Source: Muribaculum intestinale
GTDB taxonomy: Bacteria > Bacteroidota > Bacteroidia > Bacteroidales > Muribaculaceae
DNA: 64,000 bases
Direction of reading: 5' to 3'
Assembly: GCF_002201515.1 (NCBI RefSeq)
Contig: NZ_CP021421.1
Coordinates: forward strand, 2,232,001-2,296,000
Shown one piece after another: positions 16,962 to 26,285 of this stretch (its first letter is position 1; the number at the start of each line of letters is the position of its first letter). The notes below the pieces were generated by a model that worked only from the letters and a program-made list of their open reading frames with translations, searched no databases and was not told the DNA's origin. The translations under genes were made by a program, and so were the position numbers.

Positions 16962-18644
16962 ATGGATTGGTTGCAAAATCTGTTGGCTCCGGGCGCGAGC
17001 TCATTGCCAAGCACCATTATTCTTTATGCCTTTGTCATCGCTGCGGGTGTATGGCTGGGTAAATTAAAAGTGGGCGGTATCTCCCTTGGGGTTACGTTCG
17101 TGCTTTTTGTAGGCCTGCTGATGGGCCATTTCGGTTATATTGTAAATCCCGATGTGCTACACTTTGTGCGCGAGTTCGGACTTATCCTGTTTATATTCTC
17201 AATCGGTCTGCAGGTTGGTCCGTCGTTCTTTTCCTCGTTCAAAAGAGGCGGAGTGGTTCTTAACGGTCTGGCTGCGCTTACAATCGCGCTAAATGTTGTA
17301 ATCGTACTTGCTATATTCTATATTGATGGCAATACTTCCATTACTGCCCTTGTCGGAGTGATGTCAGGTGCTGTGACCAATACTCCCGGTCTTGGTGCAG
17401 CACAGCAGGCGATACTGCAGGTTATGCCTCAGAATTACAACGCTACAGAAGAGATGGCAATGGGCTATGCCGCTGCATATCCTCTTGGTGTCGTTGGTAT
17501 CATTACCGCGATGTTCCTTGTGCGTGCATTGTTCCGTGTAAAAATGGATAAGGAAGTCGAGGCTATAGAGGCCGAAAAGGAGGCTGCACAGCAGAAACCG
17601 TTGATTCTTACCTATGAGGTAACCAACCCTCTTATCGACGGAAAGAATATGATGCAGTTGCATGATATTGTCAACTGCGATTTCGTTGTATCGCGTCTGC
17701 AAGACAAGGATGGCAATATCTTCATACCTAATTCTCAGACTGTAGTACACAAGGGTGATAAACTGTACACTGTGCTCTCGGCCAACGATGAGGAGCGCTT
17801 TAAATCGGTTATCGGACCGGAACTTGACATTGACTGGGAGAGCAATCCCGGGCCTGTGGTATCGCGCCGAATACTTATTACCAAGACTGAATACAACGGC
17901 GTTACGCTCGGTTCTCTCAAACTGCGCCATGGCTACAGCCTCAACGCCACACGTGTCAATCGTGCCGGTATTGACCTTCTCGCATCTCCCGATCTCCGCC
18001 TGCAGATGGGCGACCGTATCACGGTGGTTGGTCAGCTTGAGGATATACGTCGTTTGGCCGAGAAGCTCGGCAACTCGGTGAAGCGCCTCAATGAGCCTAA
18101 TATGTTCACTCTATTTGCCGGTATATTCCTTGGTATAATCGTGGGTTCGATACCCATTGCGTTCCCGGGCATAAGCGTGCCGATGAAGCTCGGTATGGCC
18201 GGAGGCCCGCTTGTAGTGGCTATCCTGCTCAGCCGCTTCGGATACAAGCTCAAACTTGTCACTTATACCTCTTCGGCCGCATCACTTCTTATGCGTGAGA
18301 TTGGCATCTGTCTGTTCCTTGCGTCGGTAGGTATTGCCGCCGGTGCTAATTTTGCATCCACGGTGTTCAACTACACAGGTATGTGGTGGGTAATATGGGG
18401 CTTTATCATTACATTTGTACCGCTTGTGGTAGTAGGCTCTATTGCCCGCGGAGTATATAAAATCAATATGCTTACTGTAATGGGCCTGTTCGGTGGAAGT
18501 ATGACCGACCCTCCTGCACTTGCTTTCGCAAATAACTCTACCGGCAATGACGCTCCCGCTGTAGCATATTCAACCGTATATCCTCTTACGATGTTCCTTC
18601 GTATAGTGGCGGCCCAGGTGCTTGTGCTTGCGCTTGCTTCCTGA
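16962..18644 (+). CDS. YidE/AspT-like transporter with two TrkA-C domains
   Basis: The 560-residue inner-membrane protein has two blocks of hydrophobic helices (about 1-190 and 385-560) flanking a cytoplasmic segment with two TrkA-C-like domains (about 210-295 and 295-375). This layout is that of the aspartate:alanine exchanger family. Each membrane half has the family motif: GLFIFSIGLQVGPSFFSSF-like sequence near 75 with GAVTNTPGLGAAQQA near 135, and FLASVGIAAGANFAS with GGSMTDPPALAFAN near 520. The substrate is unknown; homologues are annotated as putative transporters. A long hairpin follows the stop. Confidence 0.9.
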   Translation: MDWLQNLLAPGASSLPSTIILYAFVIAAGVWLGKLKVGGISLGVTFVLFVGLLMGHFGYIVNPDVLHFVREFGLILFIFSIGLQVGPSFFSSFKRGGVVLNGLAALTIALNVVIVLAIFYIDGNTSITALVGVMSGAVTNTPGLGAAQQAILQVMPQNYNATEEMAMGYAAAYPLGVVGIITAMFLVRALFRVKMDKEVEAIEAEKEAAQQKPLILTYEVTNPLIDGKNMMQLHDIVNCDFVVSRLQDKDGNIFIPNSQTVVHKGDKLYTVLSANDEERFKSVIGPELDIDWESNPGPVVSRRILITKTEYNGVTLGSLKLRHGYSLNATRVNRAGIDLLASPDLRLQMGDRITVVGQLEDIRRLAEKLGNSVKRLNEPNMFTLFAGIFLGIIVGSIPIAFPGISVPMKLGMAGGPLVVAILLSRFGYKLKLVTYTSSAASLLMREIGICLFLASVGIAAGANFASTVFNYTGMWWVIWGFIITFVPLVVVGSIARGVYKINMLTVMGLFGGSMTDPPALAFANNSTGNDAPAVAYSTVYPLTMFLRIVAAQVLVLALAS

Positions 18645-18670
18645 GGCTTGAAATAAACCTTCTTATATCT

Positions 18671-18704
18671 CAGGCTGCATGAAATATAATCCTCATGCAG
18701 CCTG
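18671..18704 (+). terminator. Hairpin after the YidE-like gene
   Basis: CAGGCTGCATGA (18671-18682) pairs with TCATGCAGCCTG (18693-18704), a perfect 12-bp stem 26 bases after the stop. No T-run follows, so termination efficiency is uncertain. Confidence 0.55.
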
Positions 18705-18789
18705 TGTTGTATAGATGTGGCAAAAGATGCGGAATATATTGAAGTCTGTCGTTTTTTCTGCAATGAGATTTCGAATATCTCGCATTTAG

Positions 18790-18820
18790 TTTGGCAGGTA
18801 CGGAATTTATGCTAATTTTG
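18790..18820 (+). promoter_or_regulatory. Strong Bacteroidetes-type promoter
   Basis: TTTG at 18790-18793, a 19-base spacer and TAATTTTG at 18813-18820. It lies 174 bases upstream of the HAD gene at 18995 and drives either that gene through a long leader or a small RNA. Confidence 0.65.
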
Positions 18821-18956
18821 CGTCAAAATAGATGAATCGTTGGCATAGTGCCCGTTTCTGTAGAATAACGGCGGTCGAGTATACGATAGCCGATAAGGGG
18901 AGGAGAGTATGCTGCTCTTGCCAAAGAATCCATTAGCTCTCTCCTCCTCCTTTTTT
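18821..18956 (+). ncRNA. Candidate small RNA or attenuated leader
   Basis: From the promoter at 18790-18820 the transcript would hold short stems GGCA-TAG-TGCC (18842-18852) and CCGTT..AACGG (about 18851-18870), or alternatively CGGC..GCCG around 18869-18892. It then reaches a 9-bp stem GGAGGAGAG (18899-18907) / CTCTCCTCC (18939-18947) followed by TCC and TTTTTT (18951-18956). That last hairpin with its U-run has the form of an intrinsic terminator and lies 38 bases before the ATG of the HAD gene. Either a free RNA of about 130 nt ends here, or the hairpin is an attenuator for the downstream gene. No known riboswitch or RNA family is recognised. Confidence 0.5.
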
Positions 18957-18994
18957 CGCAACAAACAATATTTTTTATTTAATCTCACAAAAAG

Positions 18995-19642
18995 ATGACT
19001 ACAACCAATAGTTATGGCGCACTCTTTGATCTTGATGGGGTGTTGGTTGATACAGAAGGAACTTACTCGCTTTTCTGGGGCGAGGCAGGGCGCAGATATC
19101 ATCCTGAGATTCCTGACTTTGATATGAAGATAAAGGGTTCTACTTTGCCACGTATACTTGAAGCATATTTCCCGAATCCTGATATATCGGAAGCTGTATG
19201 TGCCGAACTGGAGGTTTTTGAGAATGCGATGGACTTTCCATTGTTTGATGGAGTGATAGAGTTTCTCTCAGACCTTAAAAAGCATGGCATACCGGCTGCG
19301 ATAGTGACCAGCAGCGGTCCGGATAAGATGAAGCGTTTGTTCGAAAGGAATCCGGAGTTTGCTTCGTATTTCGATGCTGTTGTCACCTCGGGAGATGTCA
19401 CTCTTTCCAAGCCTGACCCTCAGTGCTATATTATTGGCGCCAGCAAGATTGGTATTGATATCGACAGGTGCTATGTGTTTGAGGACTCTATAAACGGACT
19501 TATATCGGGTATGGCCTCAGGGGCTACAGTAATCGGTATTGCGACAACATTGGCCGCTGCGGAGCTTGAAGGCCGTGCACACGCTGTGGTGCCTTCGCTT
19601 GCTTCGATGTCGGTCGACAGAATGCTTGAGGTAAAGCGCTGA
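18995..19642 (+). CDS. HAD hydrolase, beta-phosphoglucomutase-like
   Basis: The 215-residue cytoplasmic protein has motif I FDLDGVLVDTEG (residues 11-22), motif II VTSSG, motif III SKPDPQCY and motif IV VFEDSINGLISG. The VLVDTE form and the KPDP loop place it in the beta-phosphoglucomutase-like sugar phosphatase subfamily. It acts on an unknown phosphorylated sugar. It stands alone, with a terminator-like hairpin in its leader and a clear terminator after it. Confidence 0.87.
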   Translation: MTTTNSYGALFDLDGVLVDTEGTYSLFWGEAGRRYHPEIPDFDMKIKGSTLPRILEAYFPNPDISEAVCAELEVFENAMDFPLFDGVIEFLSDLKKHGIPAAIVTSSGPDKMKRLFERNPEFASYFDAVVTSGDVTLSKPDPQCYIIGASKIGIDIDRCYVFEDSINGLISGMASGATVIGIATTLAAAELEGRAHAVVPSLASMSVDRMLEVKR

Positions 19643-19690
19643 CCCACTCTTGCCGGAGTGTGTAGGTTATTTTATACTATAGACACAAGA

Positions 19691-19747
19691 CGGTATCAGT
19701 CTGCATGCACGAAATACAACGCCGTGATGCGGACTGATACCGCCTTT
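19691..19747. terminator. Terminator between convergent HAD and LytTR genes
   Basis: CGGTATCAGTCTGCAT.. (from 19691) pairs with ..ATGCGGACTGATACCG (to 19742) with small bulges, followed by CCTTTGTT. It lies between two convergent genes and could act on both strands. Confidence 0.7.
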
Positions 19748-19773
19748 GTTATGGCTTAGATGTAGTTATTTTT

Positions 19774-20520
19774 TCATTGGTCGTCGTTGCTGTCACGCAC
19801 GACGGTAAGCATATGGGCTGCGATATAATCGGAGAATTGCTGCTTATAGCTGTCGCTTACAGGGATTGCATGACGTCCGAAGAGTATGCGGTTGCGCTCG
19901 ATGACGCGTATCTTTGTCGCGTTTATGATGTAGCTGCGGTGAACCCTTAGAAATATGTTGGACGGCAGAGTACGCTCAAGAGTTTTCATGTTCATGAGTG
20001 TCATTATGGCTTTTTCTTCACCGTCAACATAAATTTTTACGTAGTCCTTCACCCCTTCGATGAATATTATATCGCGTACAGGAATCTGCACCAGACGATA
20101 TTCGCTTTTCACCATGATATACTCGCGCGAGGTATCGGATGCTTCGGCGCGGCGACGCAAATCCGACCATGCAAGGGCACGGTTGGCCGAGCCTATGAAT
20201 TCCTCGTAGCTGACAGGTTTCAGCAGGAAATCCAGTGCACCGACTTTGAAGCCCTCGATTGCGTACTTGTCGTAGGCGGTAGTGAATACTATGCGGCATG
20301 TGGGAGGTACTATTCTTGCAAATTCCATACCGTTTAGCTGCGGCATGTTGATGTCGAGGAATATTACATCAATAGACTCTTCAATTACTGTCTTTACTGC
20401 CTCTTGGGCCGAGCCGAAACTTCCGGCAAGTTCCATAAATGGAGTCTTTTCGATATATGATGCGATGAGATTGCGGGCAAGGGGCTCGTCGTCGACGATG
20501 CAGCAGCGTAAGATTGTCAT
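19774..20520 (-). CDS. LytTR-family response regulator
   Basis: The 248-residue regulator has a receiver domain (about 1-120) with acidic D10/D11, phospho-acceptor D56 in FLDINMP, T83 region FTTAYD and K in LLKPVS. A LytTR DNA-binding domain (about 135-240) carries FIEGVKDYVKIY and FLRVHRSYIINATKI. It is the last gene of a minus-strand series that starts at tolC, 88 bases after the kinase gene. Together with the kinase it probably controls expression of this efflux operon or other genes. The IS upstream may reduce its transcription. Confidence 0.93.
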   Translation of the reverse strand: MTILRCCIVDDEPLARNLIASYIEKTPFMELAGSFGSAQEAVKTVIEESIDVIFLDINMPQLNGMEFARIVPPTCRIVFTTAYDKYAIEGFKVGALDFLLKPVSYEEFIGSANRALAWSDLRRRAEASDTSREYIMVKSEYRLVQIPVRDIIFIEGVKDYVKIYVDGEEKAIMTLMNMKTLERTLPSNIFLRVHRSYIINATKIRVIERNRILFGRHAIPVSDSYKQQFSDYIAAHMLTVVRDSNDDQ

Positions 20521-20608
20521 AGATAATTTTATGGGGTTAAGTTAAGTCTTATAAAACAAATTTTGATGAATCAGGATGTATGATGGTATTGGCATATAGG
20601 GTGCCATG

Positions 20609-21730
20609 TCAGATATCGTCAGTGTCCCTAAGGTCGATAGTCATGCATACTTTGTAGATTCCATCTTGTACGGTGGTGTCGATTAGCGCTTTTTCACCAT
20701 AAATGAGTGTAAGGCGTCGCCGGAGATTGGCGTCACCTATTCCGTGGCCTTTGTCGGTTTCCGAGTAATTGGTGGCGTCAGATATCGCACATCGGTTTGC
20801 AAAACTGGCTATTATTATGCCTTGGCGGCAAGTGATGTCAATATCGACAAACGCGTCGGGCATTCCTGTATTGCCATGTTTGAATGCATTCTCGACTGGA
20901 GATATGAATATCAGCGGTGCAACCCGTAGCTCCGGAGAGTCATTGCTAAGAGTCACTTTTATTGGCATCCCTATGCCGAGACGCATGCGCATCAGCTCGA
21001 TATAGCTGCTTATGAACGACAGTTCGTCGTCGAGCTGTACTGTCGGTGCATTTTCATATAGTACGTATCGCAACATCTTGCTTAGTACATGTATGGCTTT
21101 CTGAGCCTTGTCGGGGCTGATGGCAATCAGTGCATATATGGAGTTGAGAGTGTTGAACAGAAAGTGTGGGTTAAGCTGTCGTTTAAGGCTTTCAAGTTCA
21201 TCGTGCTGCCGTAGGGTTTCTATTTCCTGCTTTTGCTGTCGAATCTTCATCCAGTAGTCGCTTAGTTTCATTGCCAGGCTGAGGCCGATGGTGAGAATAA
21301 CCATTATTATGTCGCGCACTGATATGGACACTACTCTAAGCCATGGACGGATGGTGTCATCGGCAACATATGGGGCATGATGGTGTGGCGGCATTCCTCG
21401 TGGAGGTGCTGTTATCAGTATTATTGCCAAAAACAGTATGATTACTATTATGTTCCATCCCAATAGCTTTACAAATCCTCTTGGACGTGGCAGGCAGCGG
21501 TCGATTATTACGTAATAGTTTAGAAAAAATACCGCTATATATAATGCCGACTTGATATACATGCGCCATGGCCATGCATTATGGTGGTGGTGATTGGTCG
21601 TCATCAGCACTTCCGGCAGGATGAATATCATGGCTACAATCAGAAACTGGGTGATTATCTTCACCAGGCGTTGCTGTCTGGCCGATGGTTCGCTGTTGTC
21701 AGGAATATTTTTTATCAAGTCGGTCGGCAT
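20609..21730 (-). CDS. LytS/YehU-like sensor histidine kinase with periplasmic His clusters
   Basis: The 373-residue kinase has four membrane helices (about 21-43, 58-77, 90-108, 132-152), a short coiled segment, the His_kinase domain with phospho-accepting H189 in LNPHFLFNTLNSIYAL, and an ATPase domain with N-box FISPVENAFKHG and GHGIGDANLRRRL. With the kinase domain inside, both outer loops face the periplasm. They contain HHHH at 47-50 and HHH at 116-118, which suggests metal or pH sensing. It is followed by the LytTR regulator and preceded by the disrupted efflux permease. Confidence 0.9.
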   Translation of the reverse strand: MPTDLIKNIPDNSEPSARQQRLVKIITQFLIVAMIFILPEVLMTTNHHHHNAWPWRMYIKSALYIAVFFLNYYVIIDRCLPRPRGFVKLLGWNIIVIILFLAIILITAPPRGMPPHHHAPYVADDTIRPWLRVVSISVRDIIMVILTIGLSLAMKLSDYWMKIRQQKQEIETLRQHDELESLKRQLNPHFLFNTLNSIYALIAISPDKAQKAIHVLSKMLRYVLYENAPTVQLDDELSFISSYIELMRMRLGIGMPIKVTLSNDSPELRVAPLIFISPVENAFKHGNTGMPDAFVDIDITCRQGIIIASFANRCAISDATNYSETDKGHGIGDANLRRRLTLIYGEKALIDTTVQDGIYKVCMTIDLRDTDDI

Positions 21731-21814
21731 ATGTCAGAGAACTGTAATATTACTGATGATATCGATGGCGTTGTCTTATAAACGTATAGGATATATCTTA
21801 AATTGCATAAAAAT

Positions 21815-21992
21815 CTATTCGTAGCGAAGAGCTTCTATCGGATCAAGCGATGCGGCTTTCTTGGCCGGATACCATCCGAAGAAAACTCCGGTGACTGTGC
21901 ATACAACGAACGATAGAACCATCGAATATACCTGTACCGATACCGGCCAGTGCATTATTATATTGACGCTCCAAGAGGCGAGTATGCCAAGT
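21815..21992 (-). pseudogene. 3' fragment of the MacB-like permease, cut off by ISAs1 element
   Basis: The fragment encodes the last helices and tail of the permease: [40 protein letters not shown] then TAG at 21815-21817. The ending matches the typical MacB/FtsX-permease C-terminus [15 protein letters not shown]. Joining it to 23222-24273 with one copy of ATGCCAAGT restores an unbroken 406-residue frame. Confidence 0.92.
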
Positions 21993-23221
21993 CAGGGCTG
22001 GCGCATGAGATTTAACTATCCTTAAAGACTTTGTACAGATATTCAGTGCTCCACATACATTTTTTGCGTCTTCGTTTAAGGCTGAGTTTATCGTTCTGCT
22101 TTTTAAGCATTTCCAATGCATACTTGCGCATCGCTGAAAAATTGACAGCGCCATTCTTGGCGCGTACGCGGCACATATCTTCCCGAAACGTCACGTCGAG
22201 ATGCCAGTGCAGTTTGTTCTCGATACCCCAGTGCGCACGAATACGCATCGCATAGTAAGAAGCCTCATCTTTCTCCACGCTGCTGAGATAGTAGATTGTT
22301 TCACGCGAGCGGGCACCGTTCTCAGTACGCTCACGCTCCATCTTTATGATACGTTTAAGACCGGGCCACTTCTCGTACATTCCCTCCTGTTCCAAAAGTG
22401 TCGTATCCATAATTGAACAGGTTCTCTTCTCAACTCTTCCGTGCCCCTTTTCCTCGGTTGTGTATACCGATATTGGAGTAGTGCGACTAAAGATACTTTC
22501 CGTCAAGCCCTTGAGTATCGGCTGATTGTCTTTAAGCGCCATCAGATAGTCGCCGCCCTGGAGTATGATCTGTTCTGCGATATTACGGTGGGTCCCCATT
22601 GCGTCGACTGAAACCAATGCCCCTGTAAGCCATAAAGAGGACAATACGGACGGCAGAACCGTAAGTTCGTTGGTCTTGCCATCCACCGGCTTTTCGGCAA
22701 CGCAGATTTCTGTTTCAGATACCCACGCATTGAGGATATACAGTCCGTGGCATCCGGGACTCCTGGGATTTTCACCCCGCAGTTTCTTACCGTCAATGAT
22801 GACCTGATTGCCGCACAGGGATTCGATTATGTGGCCTCGGCAGCAATCAAGACTTGCCCGGAGCTGAGCGGGATTGACAGACTCTACAACACGAAGTATC
22901 GTGTCACCACACGGGACGCCGTTGCTAAGCTTCAGCAATCCGGCGGCCTTGAATTCTTCCTCTCGGTCTGTAACCATATCCGATATGTCGTCACAGTCCT
23001 CACAATCACACAACACGCCGATGAGTGCCATTCGGAGCACATCCTCGAGCTCATGTTTAACCTTGCCCAAGTCACGCGGGTCTTTTACTTTGCTGAAAAT
23101 TTCTATTTGCATACCTCTAATATATCCATTTTCAGCAATATATGCAATATCTGAAAGTTTATTTCACATAATCAGGTGAATTTTTGACTGAATTTGAGTT
23201 AAATCTCATGCGCCAGCCCTG
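21993..23221. mobile_element. ISAs1-family insertion sequence
   Basis: The 1229-bp element ends in perfect 24-bp inverted repeats starting CAGGGCTGGCGCATGAG (21993-22016 and 23198-23221). It is flanked by a nine-base target duplication, ATGCCAAGT at 21984-21992 and 23222-23230. It carries one intact transposase on the minus strand. The perfect ends, perfect duplication and intact gene point to a recent insertion, here into an efflux permease gene. Confidence 0.95.
22012..23112 (-). CDS. ISAs1-family transposase
   Basis: The 366-residue protein has an N-terminal DUF4338/DDE_Tnp_1-associated region with DPRDLGKVKHELEDVLRMAL and CDCEDCDDISD, followed by the DDE core: VIIDGKKLRGE, VSVDAMGTHRNIAEQI with GGDYLMALKDNQP, and RAHWGIENKLHWHLDVTFREDMCR carrying the glutamate. 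Length and motifs fit intact ISAs1 transposases. It fills nearly all of the element. Confidence 0.95.
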   Translation of the reverse strand: MQIEIFSKVKDPRDLGKVKHELEDVLRMALIGVLCDCEDCDDISDMVTDREEEFKAAGLLKLSNGVPCGDTILRVVESVNPAQLRASLDCCRGHIIESLCGNQVIIDGKKLRGENPRSPGCHGLYILNAWVSETEICVAEKPVDGKTNELTVLPSVLSSLWLTGALVSVDAMGTHRNIAEQIILQGGDYLMALKDNQPILKGLTESIFSRTTPISVYTTEEKGHGRVEKRTCSIMDTTLLEQEGMYEKWPGLKRIIKMERERTENGARSRETIYYLSSVEKDEASYYAMRIRAHWGIENKLHWHLDVTFREDMCRVRAKNGAVNFSAMRKYALEMLKKQNDKLSLKRRRKKCMWSTEYLYKVFKDS

Positions 23222-24273
23222 ATGCCAAGTATCACTCCGATGATACCTCCGGTGACACTTATTATTACAGCCTCGATAAGGAATTGCGACAGAATATCGA
23301 TACCGCGTGCTCCAAGCGACATGCGGAGTCCTATCTCGCGTGTGCGCTCTGTGACGGACACATACATTATATTCATTATGCCGATACCTCCTACCAACAG
23401 GGAGATGCCGGCAATACATGCAAGCAGTACGGTAAGCATATCGGAGGTCGAGCTGAGCATTTCGCTGAGTTCTTTCTGGGAGCGTATGTCGAAGTCATCG
23501 TCGGCACCTTCCTTTAGTTTATGCTGTTCGCGCAGGATTTCTGTTATCTCGTCGATAGCCTGGTCGGTGTATTCTTCGTCAATGGCGCTGGCAAATAGTC
23601 CTTGAAGATGATCGGTGGCCAATATTCGCTTCATCACCGTTGTGTATGGGGCAAGCACTACGTCGTCCTGATCCATACCCATCGAGTTGGTTCCTTTGGG
23701 AGTAAGTGTGCCAACTACCTTCATCGGAATCTTGTTGAACCGCACTATACGGCCTATGGGGTTGCTGCCGTCGGGAAACAGATTGTCTATTACTGTCTGG
23801 CCAAGGAGGCATACTTTGGCAGCTGATTTGATATCCTGTTCGGTAAACATCTCTCCGTCGGCTACGGATACCTTACGTATGTCGAGATAGTCGGGTGTGA
23901 TACCATAGACCGTTGACGGATAGTTGTTGTTGCCGTTTATGAATTGTCCGCCGCTGTTTACCGACGGTGATATGGCTGTCACATACCGTGCCTTGTCGCG
24001 TATCGCCTCATAGTCGGCGACTTCCAGAGTCTGGGTGTCGTCGGCACTTTGGCGCACACCTCCGCGCTGCATATTGCCGGGGTGTATCATTATCATGTTT
24101 GAGCCCATTTCACTTATCTGGGCCCTGATGCTGTCCTTGGAGCCTTGTCCGATAGCGAGCATGGTTATTACCGATGCTACGCCAATGATGATTCCGAGCA
24201 TCGTCAGAAAACATCGCAGTTTGTTGTTTGATAGCGCTTTGAGAGCTATTTTCAGAAGATTGGCGAAGTTCAT
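23222..24273 (-). pseudogene. MacB-like ABC permease, 5' part, interrupted by ISAs1 element
   Basis: The fragment keeps the start MNFANLLKIALKALSNNKLR, the first helix LRCFLTMLGIIIGVASVITM, the MacB-type periplasmic domain (about 60-280) and helices LTVLLACIAGISLLVGGIGIMNIM and FLIEAVIISVTGGIIGVILGI. After ILGI the frame enters the IS and stops within four codons (RAGA). The last transmembrane helix and the C-terminal tail are lost, so the transporter is probably inactive in this strain. The intact gene would export a small molecule or peptide across the cell envelope with TolC and the adaptor. Confidence 0.92.
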
Positions 24274-24285
24274 TGCAGGAAAATA

Positions 24286-25056
24286 TCAGTCGTCGTCGCG
24301 TGGAAGTGATTCATAAATTGCTTTTGCCGATTCCGGCGATGGGTTGAGGATGTCGCTTACTATACGACCGTCGCGGAGCACAATATTGCGTGAAGAATAT
24401 GCTGCAAGGTCGGGGTTGTGGGTCACGAATATTATCGTGCGTCCACGTGCGTGCAATTCCTGGAAGAGCACAAGTATACTGAACGAAGTGCGTGTGTCAA
24501 GATTTCCGGTAGCCTCGTCGGCGAGGATTATCACAGGGTCGTTGACGAGCGCACGTGCTATGGCCACACGCTGTTGCTGTCCTCCCGACATCTGGTTGCT
24601 CTTGTGATAGAGCCTGTCATGAAGACCGACAGCCTCAAGGGCGCTTACTGCACGGCTCCGTCGCTCTTTTGCGGATACATTGGAGTTGTAGAGCAGGGGG
24701 AGTTCGACGTTTTCGATGGCTGTGGTCTTAGGGAGAAGATTGTAGTTCTGGAAAACGAATCCAATCTTGCGGTTGCGAGTGAATGCCCGTTTGTTTTTGC
24801 TCATTGAGGCTACCGATACTCCGTCAAGCAGATAGTCGCCGCGGGTAGGTGTGTCAAGGCATCCCAGGAGATTGAGTAGAGTCGATTTGCCTGATCCTGA
24901 TGTGCCCATAATCGTTACGAACTCTCCCTCATGGATTGTAAATGACACTCCGCGTAAGGCATGTACCTTTTCTCCTCCAACAATGAAGTCGCGCTTTAAG
25001 TCCTCCACACGGATTATCTCTCGCTTTTCTTCCTCGGATTTTAAGTTATAGTCCAT
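24286..25056 (-). CDS. MacB-type ABC ATPase
   Basis: The 256-residue ATPase has Walker A GTSGSGKST, Q-loop QNYNLLPKTT, signature SGGQQQRVAIARAL, Walker B VIILADEATGNLD and the H-loop FVTHNPD. This form (MNLLGCLD-like segment LLNLLGCLDTPT) is typical of LolD/MacB exporters. The ATG at 25056 is five bases after the stop of the adaptor gene; an ATG at 25092 lies inside that gene and is unlikely. It forms the energy module for the adjacent, now interrupted, permease. Confidence 0.93.
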   Translation of the reverse strand: MDYNLKSEEEKREIIRVEDLKRDFIVGGEKVHALRGVSFTIHEGEFVTIMGTSGSGKSTLLNLLGCLDTPTRGDYLLDGVSVASMSKNKRAFTRNRKIGFVFQNYNLLPKTTAIENVELPLLYNSNVSAKERRSRAVSALEAVGLHDRLYHKSNQMSGGQQQRVAIARALVNDPVIILADEATGNLDTRTSFSILVLFQELHARGRTIIFVTHNPDLAAYSSRNIVLRDGRIVSDILNPSPESAKAIYESLPRDDD

Positions 25057-25060
25057 TGTC

Positions 25061-26242
25061 TTATTTTTTTCTGTGGGGAGGCTGTGGCGCAAATGGGCTC
25101 TGTTCGGTATTCTGATCCGATGCAGGTGCGCTCATGCCGGCAGTGTCATACTCCAGAGCTATTGTTTCGCCTTCGTTGAGTCCGGAGACAATCTGTGTCA
25201 TATTGCCGTTGCTTTCGCCAACGGTGACTTTGACAGGCACGAGTGTGTCGCCGCGTACGACCCATACTGTATGCTGTCCGGGTGCTGTAGCTTGTGCTGC
25301 CGTAGGGCTGCTTTCGGGATGGGGAAGTCCCTTGGCATCGGGAAACTCCCGGGGTGTAAAGCGCAGGGAGCGGTTGGGTATGGCAAGCACATCTTTTTCC
25401 TCGGTTACATTTATAGAAAGATTGGCAGTGAGTCCGGGTATGAGTTTATGGTCGGGATTGGGTGCCGCAACGATTACCTCATAAGTGACTACGTTGCTCT
25501 CTGTTGTAGGATTGAGGCGTACCTGTGTCACTTTCCCTTCAAATTTGTCGTCGGGATATGCGTCGACAGTGAATGTTGCAGTCTGTCCCATTTTCACCTG
25601 GCCTATGTCGGCTTCATCCACATTGCCCACAACCTGCATGTTGTCAAGGTCGGCTATTACATAGAGATTCTGCACGTTCATCGACGATACAACGGTCTGG
25701 CCTACCTCTACCTCGCGGGATATCACTACTCCGTCGATTGGTGAATATATCTCGGCATAGTTGAGATTTTTGGCAGCGCGCACGCGATCGGCCTGAGCTT
25801 TCTCGTAGGCAGTCTTTGACACCTCGTATTCTTTTAATGATGTCTGGTACTCATAGTCGCTTATGAGTTGTTTGTCGTGGAGCTGGCGGTCACGTTCGTA
25901 GTTGGTGCGGTTATATTCATATGTCACGCGTGCCGACTCCATGCTTGCGTCGGCGCTTCTCAGCTCGCTTTCGAGGAGCGTCTTTTCAATTTCGGCAATA
26001 AGCTCACCCTTGGTTACAACGGAATTGTAGTCGGCGTAGAGTTTGTCGACGATACCTGTGACCTGAGTACCCACGTCGACTTGTGTCACGGATTCTACAG
26101 TGCCGGTGGCTGTCACCGATTCGCTTATGTCGGCCCGCTCTACCTTAGCGGTCTCAAGCCGTATTTGCGGTTTTTTTGAGCAAGATACAGCGCTAAGGGC
26201 CAAAAGTGTTGTGAACAGGAGAATGTGGGGGTTCGGTTTCAT
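25061..26242 (-). CDS. MacA-like periplasmic adaptor lipoprotein
   Basis: The 393-residue membrane-fusion protein has a lipoprotein signal with lipobox SAVSC (Cys 21). A biotinyl-lipoyl-like half-motif VTGTVESVTQVDVGTQVTG, a coiled-coil hairpin (about 95-165) and the second half YAEIYSPIDGVVISREVEVGQTV follow, then beta-barrel and membrane-proximal domains. It links the inner-membrane ABC exporter to TolC. The C-terminus is Pro/Gln-rich. Second gene of the minus-strand operon, 43 bases after tolC. Confidence 0.93.
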   Translation of the reverse strand: MKPNPHILLFTTLLALSAVSCSKKPQIRLETAKVERADISESVTATGTVESVTQVDVGTQVTGIVDKLYADYNSVVTKGELIAEIEKTLLESELRSADASMESARVTYEYNRTNYERDRQLHDKQLISDYEYQTSLKEYEVSKTAYEKAQADRVRAAKNLNYAEIYSPIDGVVISREVEVGQTVVSSMNVQNLYVIADLDNMQVVGNVDEADIGQVKMGQTATFTVDAYPDDKFEGKVTQVRLNPTTESNVVTYEVIVAAPNPDHKLIPGLTANLSINVTEEKDVLAIPNRSLRFTPREFPDAKGLPHPESSPTAAQATAPGQHTVWVVRGDTLVPVKVTVGESNGNMTQIVSGLNEGETIALEYDTAGMSAPASDQNTEQSPFAPQPPHRKK

Positions 26243-26285
26243 ATACTGATTTGATAGGATTGTTTTGAAAAATTGTAGTGCGAGA

